The position numbers and the translations under genes were made by a program. Below are positions 15,501 through 24,189 of a DNA stretch of 64,000 bases, in pieces (the stretch's first letter is position 1; each line of letters starts with the position of its first letter). The notes beneath the pieces are model-generated. The model made no database searches, was not told where the DNA came from, and worked only from the letters and a program-made list of their open reading frames with translations. Source of the stretch: Oceanobacter antarcticus (GTDB lineage Bacteria; Pseudomonadota; Gammaproteobacteria; Pseudomonadales; Oceanobacteraceae); the NCBI RefSeq assembly GCF_044962685.1, contig NZ_JBBKTX010000018.1, positions 1 to 64,000 on the forward strand. Reading direction: 5' to 3'.

Positions 15501-18500
15501 GCCTGACCCCGTCGTCCGGGGTCGCCACCTTTACAGCGCTGCAAATTACCTACACCACCTCGGGCAGCAGTAGCGAAACCTTTAACCTGCAGGCCAGTTC
15601 CGGCAGCTTGACAACCACTACCAGCAGCCAGCTGACGGCGACCAATGTGCCGACGTTAACAGATGCTCATATCAGCATCTCGGGAGCCTCCGGTACCGGC
15701 GGAACTTACGTCATTGGCGATACCATTTCCGCCAGCTGGAACAACACCAGCAGTGGCGACAACAATACCGGCGTCAGCGCTGTGACGGTCGACTTCAGCC
15801 CGTTTGGCGGTGGCGCTGCCATCAGTGCGAGTGAGTCAGCGGGCAGCTGGATCGCCACTTATACCCTCACCGCCGGAGCCATCGACAGCAGCAATCGTAA
15901 TGTGTCGGTGACAGCGACCAACAGCAGTGGTCATGCCACGGCAGCGGATACGACCAACGCCAGCGTAGATAATATTGCTCCCATCGTCACCGACGCTAAC
16001 CTGTCGATCTCTGGCGCCTCCGGTATCGGCGGCGCTTTCCGTGCGGGCGATACCGTTACCGCCCGCTGGAACAACACCGCCGGTGGTGACAACAACAGCG
16101 ACACCATCAGCAGCGCCAGTGTCAATTTCTCCGCCTTTGGTGGTGGTGCCGCCGTAGTAGCATCAAACAGCGCCGGTAGCTGGAGCGCGACTTACACACT
16201 TGTCAGTAGTGCCATTGACAGCAGTAACCGCAATATTTCCCTGACGGCGATCGACAATGCCGGTAACAGCACCACCAGCGCCGACAGCACCAATGCCACA
16301 GTGGATAACATGGCTCCCACCATAACGGACGGCAACCTGTCGATCTCCGGTGCATCCGGTAGCGGTGGTGTATTTATTGCCGGAGATACCCTGACCGCCC
16401 GCTGGAACAACACCGCCGCTGGCGACAACAACAGCGACACCATCAGCAGTGTGACGATGAATTTCGTCGCCTTTGGTGGTGGTTCTGCCGTGGTGGCATC
16501 AAACAACAGCGGTATCTGGAGCGCCAGCTACAGCATTACCAGCAGCTCAACCGATGGCACGCCGCTGAATATCAGCGCCACCGCGACCGACAACGCCGGT
16601 AATAACGCCAGCGCGACAGACAGCAGCAATGCCACGGTCGACACCAGCGCACCCTCCGGCCACAGCGTAGCGTTCGACGACTCCCTGATTGGCTCTGGTG
16701 AATACAACGCCGTCAGCTTCACCTTTGCCAGCGCCGAAGTCGCTGGCAATTATAGCTACTCCATCAGCTCCAGTGGTGGCGGTACCGCCGTCACTGGCTC
16801 TGGCACCGTCAGCAGCGCTGCTGAACAGGTTAGCGGTATCGACCTGTCAGGCCTGAATGACGGCACCCTGACCCTCAGCGTGATACTGACCGACGTTGCG
16901 GGTAACAGCGCGACGGCGGTTACCGATACCAGTACGCTGGATACCACGGCTCCGGTTCTGACCGAAGTCAGCGCAGCCACTTCCCTGGGAAATGACACCA
17001 CGCCAGCATTGACCTTCTCGACTAATGAGGCGGGCACGTTAGCGGTGGGCGGCAGCTGTGGCAGTGCCAGCGAAGGGGCAGTCTCTTCCGGCAATCAGAC
17101 GATTAGCCTGTCGCAGCCGGACAACAGCTCGGCTCTGGCTGAAGGCAGTTACAACGACTGCACCTTGACCGTCACCGACGCTGCAGACAACGCCAGTTCA
17201 GCACTGAGTCTGAGCGGCTTTGAAATTGACCTGACTGGTCCGAGTGGTCACAGCATCAGCTTCGACGACAGTCTGATCAACAGCACTGAAGCCAGCTCGA
17301 TCAGTGTGACCATGGCCAGCGCCGAAGTCGGAGCGGCTTACCGTTATTCGATCTCATCCAGCGGCGGCGGCACTGCAGTAACCGGCAGCGGTACGGTAAC
17401 CAGTGCCAGCGAACCACTCACCGCAATCGATGTTTCCAGCCTTGCTGACGGCACTCTGACGGTCTCGCTGTTCTTAACCGACAGCGCTAACAACGCGGCT
17501 AGTGCCGTCACGGCAACCAGTACTCTGGACACCAGCGCACCCTCCGGCCACAGCGTAGCGTTCGACGACTCCCTGATTGGCTCTGGTGAATACAGCGCCG
17601 TCAGCTTCACCTTTGCCAGCGCCGAAGTCGCTGGCAGTTATAGCTACTCCATCAGTTCCAGTGGTGGCGGTACCGCCGTCACTGGCTCTGGCACCGTCAG
17701 CAGCGCTGCTGAACAGGTTAGCGGTATCGACCTGTCAGGCCTGAATGACGGCACCCTGACCCTCAGCGTGATACTGACCGATGTTGCGGGTAACAGCGCG
17801 ACGGCGGTTACCGATACCAGTACGCTGGATGTCGCTGATCCGGTTCTCAGCAGTTCAACCCCGGCGGATGACGCCAGCAGTGTGCAGTACAATAGCCGCA
17901 TTGTGCTGACTCTGAGCGAGGCGGTGAGCGCAACCACGGGCAACTTCCAGCTGTACGATGCGGATGGCGATACGCTGGTGGAAGCCATTGCCGTTGGCTC
18001 TGGGCAGGTGGTTATCAGTGGCACACAAGTGACCATTACCCCGGCGGCCAACTGGACGCCAACCCATCGTTATTACCTGCTGGCTGACAGTGGCCTGCTG
18101 GTGGATGCCGCGCTTAATGGCTGGGCCGGATTGAGTGTCGCCAGCGAACTCAACTTTACGGTGGCCAACAACAACCCGACCGGAGGGGCCGACAGCGGCA
18201 GTACCCAGGAAGATACTGCGGTAGACATTAACGTGTTGGCCAACGATGGCGATGTGGATTCCACGCTCAACGCTGCCAGTGTAACCGTTACTCATGCTCC
18301 GGCTCATGGTTCGGCCAGTGTCAACACCGCCAACGGTGTGATTACCTATACACCGTTAGCCGACTTTAACGGTGTGGATTCTTTCACCTACGCGGTGGAT
18401 GATATTTACAGTGGCAGTTCGGGTGATATAACCGTCAGCATCGCCGTTGCGGCTGTCAATGACGCCCCCGTCGCTGTCGCCGATGTGGCAACGACAGCGG

Positions 18501-21500
18501 AAGACACTGCAGTGACCATCAACGTTGCTAATAACGACACCGATGTTGATAACAGTGACAGTGTTGATACCACTACCCTGACCATTGTCAGTGCAGCTGC
18601 GGAAGGTAGTGCCAGCGTGGTGTCTGGCCAGATTGAGTACACACCAGCTGCCAACTTTAACGGCTCTGATTCACTGACTTACCAGATCAAAGACCAGCAC
18701 GGTGCAACCTCTAATGTCGCGACTCTGATCATCAACGTCAGTGGCGTGAACGATGCGCCAGTGGCGGCTGACGATACCGGCTCGACCGCCGAGGACACCG
18801 AGCTGGTGATTGACGTTATCGGCAACGACACGGATATCGACGGTACGCTGGACAGCTCGAAGGTAACGGTTGTTAGTTCTCCGGCACACGGTACTATCAC
18901 CGTGGATGCCAGCAGCGGTGAAATCACGTATCGCCCTGCGGCAGATTTCAACGGCAGCGACAGCTTTACCTATGTGGTGAAAGACGATAGCGATGCCACT
19001 TCCAATGTCGCGACCGTCAGCCTGACGATTACTGCCGTGAACGATGCCCCTGTCGCCAGCAACGACAACGTGACCCTGCTGGAAGACGCCAGCCTCAACA
19101 TCAACGCCTTGGGCAACGACAGCGATGTAGATGGCTCAATACAGGCTGCGACTCTGGTGCTGGTGGAACCACCAGCTCAGGGCATCGCAAGCGTGCTCAG
19201 CGGCGTGATCAACTATACCCCAGATGCCGACTTTAACGGTGCCGACAGCCTCAGCTACCGGGTGCAGGATGACAGTGGTGCCTGGTCAAATACGGCGACG
19301 GTTGTGATGACAATCACTGCTGTCAACGACGAGCCACTGGCCAATAACGACAGCGCCAGCACCAGCGAAGACAGTGCGGTGGTGATCGACGTGGCTGCAA
19401 ACGACAGCGATATCGATGGTAGCCTCGATCTCAGCAGTATCGTGGTTGTTACGGATGTCAGCCACGGAACCCTGGTCGACAACGCCGATGGCAGCTTGAC
19501 CTACACACCGGATAGCGACTACTACGGCAGTGACAGCTTTACCTACCAGCTGTCAGATAACGAAGCTGGCACCTCCGCCGTTGCCAGCGTCAGCCTGAGC
19601 GTTGCGGCGGTGAACGATGCGCCGCTGCTATCCGGTACACCGGCCAGCAGCGTTCTGGAAGGAAGCACCTTCAGCTTTACCCCCACCGTGGTGGATAGCG
19701 ACAGCAGCAGCTTTAACTTCACACTCAGTGGCGCACCGGCCTGGCTAGTGATCAATTCGACTACCGGTAAGTTGACCGGCACCCCGGCGGTTGGCGATGA
19801 AGGCAGCTACAGCGGTATCGTGATGACGGCAGATGACCGTGGTACGGTGAATCCTACCGGCTCATTGCCAGCCTTCAGCCTTGTCGTGATCGGTGATAAC
19901 GATAGCGATGGCATTGCCAACGCTGACGACAGTGATGACGATAACGACGGCATGTCGGACGACTATGAAACCCGCTACGGTTTTGATCCGTTCGATGACA
20001 GTGATGCCTTGACCGACAGTGATGGCGATACCATCCCCAATGGCCAGGAACAGCAAGACGGCACTGACCCGAGCAACAGCAGTGACTACCTCGATACCAC
20101 GCCGCCAATGATCACACCACCAGCGGATGCCATTGTCGATGCGACCGGAGTCTTCACTCGCGTTAGTGTGGCGGACCTGCTCGGTGTGAGTGATACCAGT
20201 GCAGCCTTGGCAGCAATGACCAGCGACAACGTCGACGGCCCTGGTTGCTGCAACACCAGCGTACTGGGCCTGAAAGGTGGCAGTTTACGGATGCGTCCGG
20301 GTATTCACACGGTGACCTACAGCGCCACCGATGCCAAGGGTAATACCAGTACCACGACCCAGACCTTGCGGGTTCGCCCGCTGGTGTCCTTCAGCCGCGA
20401 TATCGCCAGTGTCGAAGGCGGTAATGTCGAGGTCGACGTAGTACTGAACGGCAGTGCACCGGATTACCCGTTCGAAGTGCCTTATCGGATTGACAGTGCC
20501 AGCAGTACGGCGGACAGCGCCGACCATAATCTCAGTGCTGGCAGCGTCATTTTCACAGCAGACAGTACCGAGGCCCGGATCAGCTTCCAGCTCACCGATG
20601 ATGGTATCTCCGAAGGAGCAGAGATTCTGGTACTGGCCCTGGATGACGACACCACCGAGAGCGACGACCTCAGTGGTGGTTACGACCCAAGTGCCCCTGA
20701 TATTCACGACATTAACGCTGGAGCCAGCCACCGCGTGACCATAACGATAGGCGAGCAAAACCTCGCGCCAGCGGCCAGCATGGTGTTGCAGCAGGGCGGT
20801 AGCAATACCGTATTGGTGGCACGTGATGGCGGTATGGTGACGGCGACGGTCCGTGTGACCGACGCCAACCTGCAAGATACCCACCGTTTCGACTGGGCCA
20901 GCAGCCACAGCGCCTTGGTGGATACCGATGGCAGCCTGACCAACACCACACTGGTTTTTGATCCGTCCGGATTAAGCAGTGGCCGTTACAACGTGCAGGT
21001 ACGGGTCGATGACAGCCAGGGTGCTGCCGATATCGCCCGCATCTATTTCCGGGTCGAAGCATCGGCACCGGTACTATCTGGCAGCGATGACAGCGATGGT
21101 GACGGTATCGTCGATGCCGACGAAGGCACCGCCGACAGCGATGATGACGGTATTCCGGACTACCTCGACAACATTGCCCAGAGCAACCTGCTGCCAGAAA
21201 CTGCCAGCGAAACCGACGGCTTCCTGGTGGAATGTGACCCTGGCGTGCTGTGCCGACTGGGTCAGTTCGCCATCATGGGCAGCAGCGGTGGTGCTCGATT
21301 GAGCGATGACGATATTGCGGCGCAACAGGATCTGGGTGCAGACGACGATTTTGAACCGAAAGGCGGTGTCTTCGATTTCGAAATCCACGACCTGCCGACC
21401 ATGGGCCAGAGCGTCAGCATTGTCGTACCACAAACGCAGCAAATTCCGGCCAATGCCGTCTATCGCAAGTTCCAGAATGGTCGCTGGAACAGCTTTGTCA

Positions 21501-22522
21501 GCGATACCAATAACCACATTTACTCCAGCGCCGGCAGCCTTGGCTATTGCCCACCTCCGGGAGATAGCAGCTGGGTGGCAGGACTGACCGAAGGAGATTT
21601 CTGTGTGCAGCTGACCATTGAAGACGGTGGCCCGAACGACGCCGATAACGAAGTAAACGGTGCAGTAGAAGATCCGGGAGCCGTGTCGATATTACGCGCG
21701 GACCAGACCCAAACGCTGGCAGATATCAGCACCCGAGCCGACCGCAGTGGCGGTAGTTTGGGCGGGCTAGGATTGCTGCTGCTGGCTGCTGTTGCCAGTT
21801 GTGGTTACCGCCGTCGTCCAGGGACTCACCGATCCGCGTTGCCTGCGGTGATATTGCCGTTGGCAGGCGTGTTGGGATTGGCGTTACTGATGCCAACTGC
21901 AACGGTTGAGGCAGCCACACCGGCGAGCGAGTACGACAGCTACTGGCTCGAAGACCTTGGCCTCGACCAAGACAAGGGTTACGTCACCATTGGCCTTTAC
22001 CGGGCGCATAGCAGCCAAAGCGGCGGCGAACTGCAAAGTCAGCTACAGACCGATGGCCTTGATGCCACCGTGACCGACTACGACGCCAAGCGCACCACCT
22101 TTGATATGGGTATCGGCTATCGCTACTTACCGGGGTATGCCGTAGAAATTCGTTATCTCGACATGGGAGCAGCCAGCACGGATCTCAGTGCCAACGCCGC
22201 CCCCAACGACCTCAAAACCAGCCTGCGCCGACATCACCCGGTGGGCGGCTCCGGCATCGTACTTAGCCAGCGCTTTAGCGACGCCATCAATAACCAGCTG
22301 ACACTCTCGTTTGAACTGGGGCTGTATCGCTGGAGTGGCGAAGTGGATACCCGTCGCGATGACCTCAACAGCCACCTCGACTCCGGCACCGCCCCCATGG
22401 GTGGGCTGGGGCTCGACTACCAGCTCAACACTGAAGTGGGCATCGGCATACGCTACCAGCGCTTCCTGTTCGACCGCCAACAACTCGATCTGGCCGGAGC
22501 CAGCGTACAGATAGGATTTTAA
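12506..22522 (+). CDS. Giant surface protein: Ig/cadherin-like repeats, choice-of-anchor U, sorting signal, C-terminal barrel
   Basis: This 3,338-residue protein starts at ATG 12506 (ATGA overlap with the previous gene). In order: a signal-like segment (20-40), an FN3-like domain (~190-295), a propeller-like region (~295-650), Ig-type modules (~650-1050), three ~110-residue repeats starting NLSISGASG (~1050-1380), two nearly identical 101-residue modules (~1379-1479, ~1675-1775), an SbsA-like Ig domain (~1775-1890), five ~95-residue cadherin-like repeats ending AVNDAPV (~1890-2373), thrombospondin type-3 repeats rich in DxDxD (~2463-2530, 2858-2890), HYR/Calx-beta-like segments, and a choice-of-anchor U domain (~2905-3060). 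Then come GG-hydrophobic-RRR (3082-3105), a second hydrophobic stretch ending VEAA, and a ~200-residue beta-barrel-like domain ending in F. It is probably a Ca-stabilised adhesin or exoprotein. Confidence 0.9.
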   Translation: MNTNKPVSREPSSTSQPLRKAALALPLIAMAGAFAAPASMSRSASHSSSRRLARGATIVVADQALQIDAAASEQDEMPRSAFDAFRRGQTSGRALDNTGATLSENTLSDDAGILAFLQQNQRLESQPKAAAALSGALLGRKYFASDSPFDHCHFTWGSVYYTNTYTSLNQASCEISWSGTWHTGVSAPVVMATSILNKTSSSFDVSVSMSESATVYAVLVESNKTAPTPAQVIAGTDGDNNAALQTTSGAAANSTTLSFSGLDASKYYLVYLAAVDGSSEVTSASTQVNPAYETGLISADGTWKFPKIRVDDSGNYYLGYSKDGSSGDDITFLLWNGAGFSNYTSFNASAISGRAYVSWGNEQRVDYDFDSNGHIHAVFSATETNYANTGDPFYGYYNGSSWSFTKIAETGNSVDEVDVFVDANDDVHVSWKVYNGSGYQVDYATNKSGSWVKTNVVVAGNGTDEAHDTYVVADSSGTATVFYRREDSQNNGEDNYYMESSSDGFSASTKILNGKGDAKVYRMANVLIDSSNKIHYAYSDQTGGASYYVTNASGGWVSTAITHAGHSTPWVYGMEYYNGVYYFANYGDSKYFINSYNGSDWVDGFDFELDGWMNDRFAVNSTADRIMLVSENSSDWEIHYHTGTIAGYVTPTSPADSDGNLTSAAGVTEPVGLDTTVDSVGEAVDLFDFTLSDGASSDGLAMEISQLVVNVSGTSSDAERANVTWRLNGADASNVTGVYSSANDTITFSGLSISIADGGSEIYTINGYYNDNTGLTEDHTMILSMDGDTDVTISGGTSMGATSAVSNSSGTTVDVTATGLRLTTQAAGLVSGMAMTTQPVVAAEDAFGNIDSDFTEVVTGSDEGINPGNVLTNNSVTAVAGVATFTSLTNTTATDGQALIVTFNDQDGIGSNLTTVNTNLLFTDVVATQLQLTTQPAPLTVSSGEAKSLTTVPVVKAVDANGYVDTGYSSDIRLAEVNGAGSALMTTTGDTDGSAATVSLTPSSGVATFTALQITYTTSGSSSETFNLQASSGSLTTTTSSQLTATNVPTLTDAHISISGASGTGGTYVIGDTISASWNNTSSGDNNTGVSAVTVDFSPFGGGAAISASESAGSWIATYTLTAGAIDSSNRNVSVTATNSSGHATAADTTNASVDNIAPIVTDANLSISGASGIGGAFRAGDTVTARWNNTAGGDNNSDTISSASVNFSAFGGGAAVVASNSAGSWSATYTLVSSAIDSSNRNISLTAIDNAGNSTTSADSTNATVDNMAPTITDGNLSISGASGSGGVFIAGDTLTARWNNTAAGDNNSDTISSVTMNFVAFGGGSAVVASNNSGIWSASYSITSSSTDGTPLNISATATDNAGNNASATDSSNATVDTSAPSGHSVAFDDSLIGSGEYNAVSFTFASAEVAGNYSYSISSSGGGTAVTGSGTVSSAAEQVSGIDLSGLNDGTLTLSVILTDVAGNSATAVTDTSTLDTTAPVLTEVSAATSLGNDTTPALTFSTNEAGTLAVGGSCGSASEGAVSSGNQTISLSQPDNSSALAEGSYNDCTLTVTDAADNASSALSLSGFEIDLTGPSGHSISFDDSLINSTEASSISVTMASAEVGAAYRYSISSSGGGTAVTGSGTVTSASEPLTAIDVSSLADGTLTVSLFLTDSANNAASAVTATSTLDTSAPSGHSVAFDDSLIGSGEYSAVSFTFASAEVAGSYSYSISSSGGGTAVTGSGTVSSAAEQVSGIDLSGLNDGTLTLSVILTDVAGNSATAVTDTSTLDVADPVLSSSTPADDASSVQYNSRIVLTLSEAVSATTGNFQLYDADGDTLVEAIAVGSGQVVISGTQVTITPAANWTPTHRYYLLADSGLLVDAALNGWAGLSVASELNFTVANNNPTGGADSGSTQEDTAVDINVLANDGDVDSTLNAASVTVTHAPAHGSASVNTANGVITYTPLADFNGVDSFTYAVDDIYSGSSGDITVSIAVAAVNDAPVAVADVATTAEDTAVTINVANNDTDVDNSDSVDTTTLTIVSAAAEGSASVVSGQIEYTPAANFNGSDSLTYQIKDQHGATSNVATLIINVSGVNDAPVAADDTGSTAEDTELVIDVIGNDTDIDGTLDSSKVTVVSSPAHGTITVDASSGEITYRPAADFNGSDSFTYVVKDDSDATSNVATVSLTITAVNDAPVASNDNVTLLEDASLNINALGNDSDVDGSIQAATLVLVEPPAQGIASVLSGVINYTPDADFNGADSLSYRVQDDSGAWSNTATVVMTITAVNDEPLANNDSASTSEDSAVVIDVAANDSDIDGSLDLSSIVVVTDVSHGTLVDNADGSLTYTPDSDYYGSDSFTYQLSDNEAGTSAVASVSLSVAAVNDAPLLSGTPASSVLEGSTFSFTPTVVDSDSSSFNFTLSGAPAWLVINSTTGKLTGTPAVGDEGSYSGIVMTADDRGTVNPTGSLPAFSLVVIGDNDSDGIANADDSDDDNDGMSDDYETRYGFDPFDDSDALTDSDGDTIPNGQEQQDGTDPSNSSDYLDTTPPMITPPADAIVDATGVFTRVSVADLLGVSDTSAALAAMTSDNVDGPGCCNTSVLGLKGGSLRMRPGIHTVTYSATDAKGNTSTTTQTLRVRPLVSFSRDIASVEGGNVEVDVVLNGSAPDYPFEVPYRIDSASSTADSADHNLSAGSVIFTADSTEARISFQLTDDGISEGAEILVLALDDDTTESDDLSGGYDPSAPDIHDINAGASHRVTITIGEQNLAPAASMVLQQGGSNTVLVARDGGMVTATVRVTDANLQDTHRFDWASSHSALVDTDGSLTNTTLVFDPSGLSSGRYNVQVRVDDSQGAADIARIYFRVEASAPVLSGSDDSDGDGIVDADEGTADSDDDGIPDYLDNIAQSNLLPETASETDGFLVECDPGVLCRLGQFAIMGSSGGARLSDDDIAAQQDLGADDDFEPKGGVFDFEIHDLPTMGQSVSIVVPQTQQIPANAVYRKFQNGRWNSFVSDTNNHIYSSAGSLGYCPPPGDSSWVAGLTEGDFCVQLTIEDGGPNDADNEVNGAVEDPGAVSILRADQTQTLADISTRADRSGGSLGGLGLLLLAAVASCGYRRRPGTHRSALPAVILPLAGVLGLALLMPTATVEAATPASEYDSYWLEDLGLDQDKGYVTIGLYRAHSSQSGGELQSQLQTDGLDATVTDYDAKRTTFDMGIGYRYLPGYAVEIRYLDMGAASTDLSANAAPNDLKTSLRRHHPVGGSGIVLSQRFSDAINNQLTLSFELGLYRWSGEVDTRRDDLNSHLDSGTAPMGGLGLDYQLNTEVGIGIRYQRFLFDRQQLDLAGASVQIGF
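16640..16942 (+). repeat. Intragenic 303-base direct repeat, copy 1
   Basis: This block encodes one Ig-like module (APSGHSVAFDDSLIGSGEY...). It recurs at 17528-17830 with four base differences visible (AAC/AGC, AAT/AGT, AGC/AGT, GAC/GAT). The copies are 888 bases apart and in frame. A third, diverged relative lies between them at about 17240-17530. Confidence 0.9.
17528..17830 (+). repeat. Intragenic 303-base direct repeat, copy 2
   Basis: Second copy of the block at 16640-16942, about 98.7 percent identical by eye. Two of the four differences change an amino acid (N to S twice). The near identity, in a gene whose other repeats are strongly diverged, points to recent duplication or gene conversion. 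Confidence 0.9.
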
Positions 22523-22547
22523 CCGCACCGCACAAACACATGAGTCC

Positions 22548-22613
22548 GGGAGTGCCAGCTGCCACGCTGGCCAAACGGCTATCAGCCTTGCGTATTTTCG
22601 CAGCCGCTGGCGG
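22548..22613 (+). repeat. REP-like element, copy B
   Basis: GGGAG, then GCCAGC-TGCCAC-GCTGGC, GGCTATCAGCC and GCGTATTTTCGCAGCCG follow in the same order as copy A at 9683. It lies 26 bases after the stop codon of the giant gene and is followed directly by a partial copy. Confidence 0.7.
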
Positions 22614-22625
22614 ACACCGTCCTCT

Positions 22626-22672
22626 GGGAGTGCCAGCTGCCACGCTGGCCAAAACGGCTATCAGCCTTGCGT
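22626..22672 (+). repeat. REP-like element, partial copy C
   Basis: The first ~47 bases of the repeat (GGGAG, palindrome, CGGCTATCAGCCTTGCGT) recur here in the same orientation, 78 bases after copy B. The distal part overlaps the last codons and stop codon of the convergent WYL regulator gene. Confidence 0.7.
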
Positions 22673-23368
22673 CTGCTTGTTGTGATACTGGGCTTTCACT
22701 AATTCAAGATAATGGGGCAAGCTTTTACTGGCATCGGTTGTGAAGTATTGCTCCAGCGGCTCCAGCTGTTGAATCCGATCAAGCCGGAATTCCCGATAAC
22801 TATCACGTAAGCAACACCAGGCAATCAGCGTCCATTTGCCACCCCAAAAGATCTGGCCTAGCGGCTCTAACGTCCGTTCAGAGAACTCACCATCAGCGCG
22901 AATATACTGAATACGCACCTGCAATTGTCGTTCAATGGCTTTGCGTAATATCAGCGCTCGCGCAGCGGCTTCTGGCTCACTACTGAAGTTCGGCACAATC
23001 AGGCTTTGCTGCTCGGCGATTTGCTTGAGGGAATCCGGCAATATCGACTGAATTTTTGCCAACGCCCGGCTGGCTCCAGCGGCCAGACCGGCATCTGCCC
23101 AGGCTCGAACCATACGGCTGCCCAGTAACAACGCCAGAATTTCCTCGGCATCGAACATCAATGGCGGCAACTCGAAGTTATGACGAATGCGATAGCCGAC
23201 CCCGGCTTCCCCCTCGATCGGAATGCCCGATAGCTCCAGCGACTGGATATCCCGGTAAATCGTACGCTCACTGACCCCCAACCGTTCTGCCAACTCACGT
23301 GCGGTGATCACCGTACGTTTACTGCGCAGCAAATTGGTTAATAAAAACAGCCGTTCGGCCTTGTTCAT
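22661..23368 (-). CDS. YafY-type transcriptional regulator (HTH + WYL)
   Basis: The 235-residue protein has an N-terminal winged helix (LAERLGVSERTIYRDIQSLE, residues ~25-55) and a C-terminal WYL domain region (PLGQIFWGGKWTLIAWCCLR, then REFRLDRI). WYL proteins are typically ligand- or nucleic-acid-responsive repressors or activators. I start at ATG 23368 because AGGA lies seven bases upstream and MNKAERLFLLTNLLR is the usual family N-terminus. Its last codons (TQTQG, stop) are formed by a REP-like element. It is 71 bases downstream of a deleted DUF3224 gene that reads the same way; YafY regulators and DUF3224 genes often travel together. Confidence 0.87.
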   Translation of the reverse strand: MNKAERLFLLTNLLRSKRTVITARELAERLGVSERTIYRDIQSLELSGIPIEGEAGVGYRIRHNFELPPLMFDAEEILALLLGSRMVRAWADAGLAAGASRALAKIQSILPDSLKQIAEQQSLIVPNFSSEPEAAARALILRKAIERQLQVRIQYIRADGEFSERTLEPLGQIFWGGKWTLIAWCCLRDSYREFRLDRIQQLEPLEQYFTTDASKSLPHYLELVKAQYHNKQTQG

Positions 23369-23439
23369 ACTCAATTCCTGCAGAAAACCCAGTGCCAGCA
23401 GCGGATGACCACCAGGGTCATACCGCTCCCGCATACACC

Positions 23440-23637
23440 TTACAACTGATAGACAAATTCATAGCGATGTTGGTTGTCCATCATCTCGATAGACATCTGC
23501 CCGGTTATCCCACACAACTCTCCTGTGGCAGAATCGGGCACTACCTCCAGCGTTAAATGGCTATCTTTACCTTCACTGGACACCGTACTGCAATCCAGCG
23601 GCTGCAATGACACCTCAAAATTCCCTGATACTCGCAC
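23440..23637 (-). pseudogene. DUF3224 protein with internal deletion
   Basis: The 65-residue product joins a family-like N-terminus (VSGNFEVSLQPLD) directly to the conserved C-terminus (LEVVPDSATGELCGITGQMS, then HRYEFVYQL). Full-length DUF3224 proteins are about 130 residues; the middle strands, including the GYVAxExVxG region, are missing without a frame change. The start codon is GTG at 23637 and lacks a clear ribosome binding site. The gene is probably non-functional, although the frame has stayed open. Function of the family is unknown. Confidence 0.65.
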
Positions 23638-23662
23638 AGGTGATTCTCACTGTTGATAAACC

Positions 23663-23707
23663 CTAACAGGCTAACAGGCTAACAGGCTAACAGGCTAACA
23701 GGCTAAC
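23663..23707. repeat. Tandem 8-base repeat (CTAACAGG) about 5.6 copies
   Basis: CTAACAGG is repeated five times without change, followed by CTAAC. The array overlaps the 3' end of the minus-strand gene at 23695 and provides its last residues and stop. Copy-number change would not alter that gene much, because the stop lies in the first unit read. Confidence 0.95.
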
Positions 23708-24033
23708 CGCTCTGCCAGCTTGGCAAACATTACCTCACTGTGTTGCATATTAATGCTGGCTGGATCAATCATCGCCAGCCAAGTCATACAGGCCTCACTT
23801 TTCATAAACAACTGCTGAGCATGTTGTGCTGCCACTCGGTCTTGCCAGAACACGATATCCTGCCAAAGACCATCGGATTGTTTGCATAACGCTCGATAGA
23901 CAAAACCAGGCAAAGTATTGATATAGGTTTGAACGGTTGCATTTAATGCCAGAAAAGCGACTTCATCGGTATCTGGCTTCAGTGAAAACAACACCAGCTC
24001 TACAGCCTGGCGAACAGGATTGACTACTTCCAT
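23695..24033 (-). CDS. Small ABM-like dimeric alpha-beta barrel protein
   Basis: The 112-residue protein (VELVLFSLKPDTDEVAFLAL..., LPGFVYRALCK, WQDIVFWQDRVAAQHAQQLF) has the strand-helix pattern of antibiotic-biosynthesis-monooxygenase-like (dimeric alpha-beta barrel) proteins: a substrate-facing FVYR strand and a W-x-D-I-V-x-W strand. Many such small proteins have no known substrate. A run of 8-base repeats forms its C-terminus (ERLAC, stop). AAGGAG precedes the ATG at 24033. It is transcribed in the same direction as the DUF3224 remnant and WYL gene. Confidence 0.6.
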   Translation of the reverse strand: MEVVNPVRQAVELVLFSLKPDTDEVAFLALNATVQTYINTLPGFVYRALCKQSDGLWQDIVFWQDRVAAQHAQQLFMKSEACMTWLAMIDPASINMQHSEVMFAKLAERLAC

Positions 24034-24189
24034 CCGGTGACTCCTTCAAAAGGTAAAAATCAGCAAAACAAATGTCCAGTGGACGCAAATAAGTCTGGGG
24101 CAGGGGTACTGACAGGGAATGTCAGTACGGTTTTGATGGCCAAGCCCGCATGCCTCAAGGCACACTGAACCAAATGACCGGAGAGCCGT

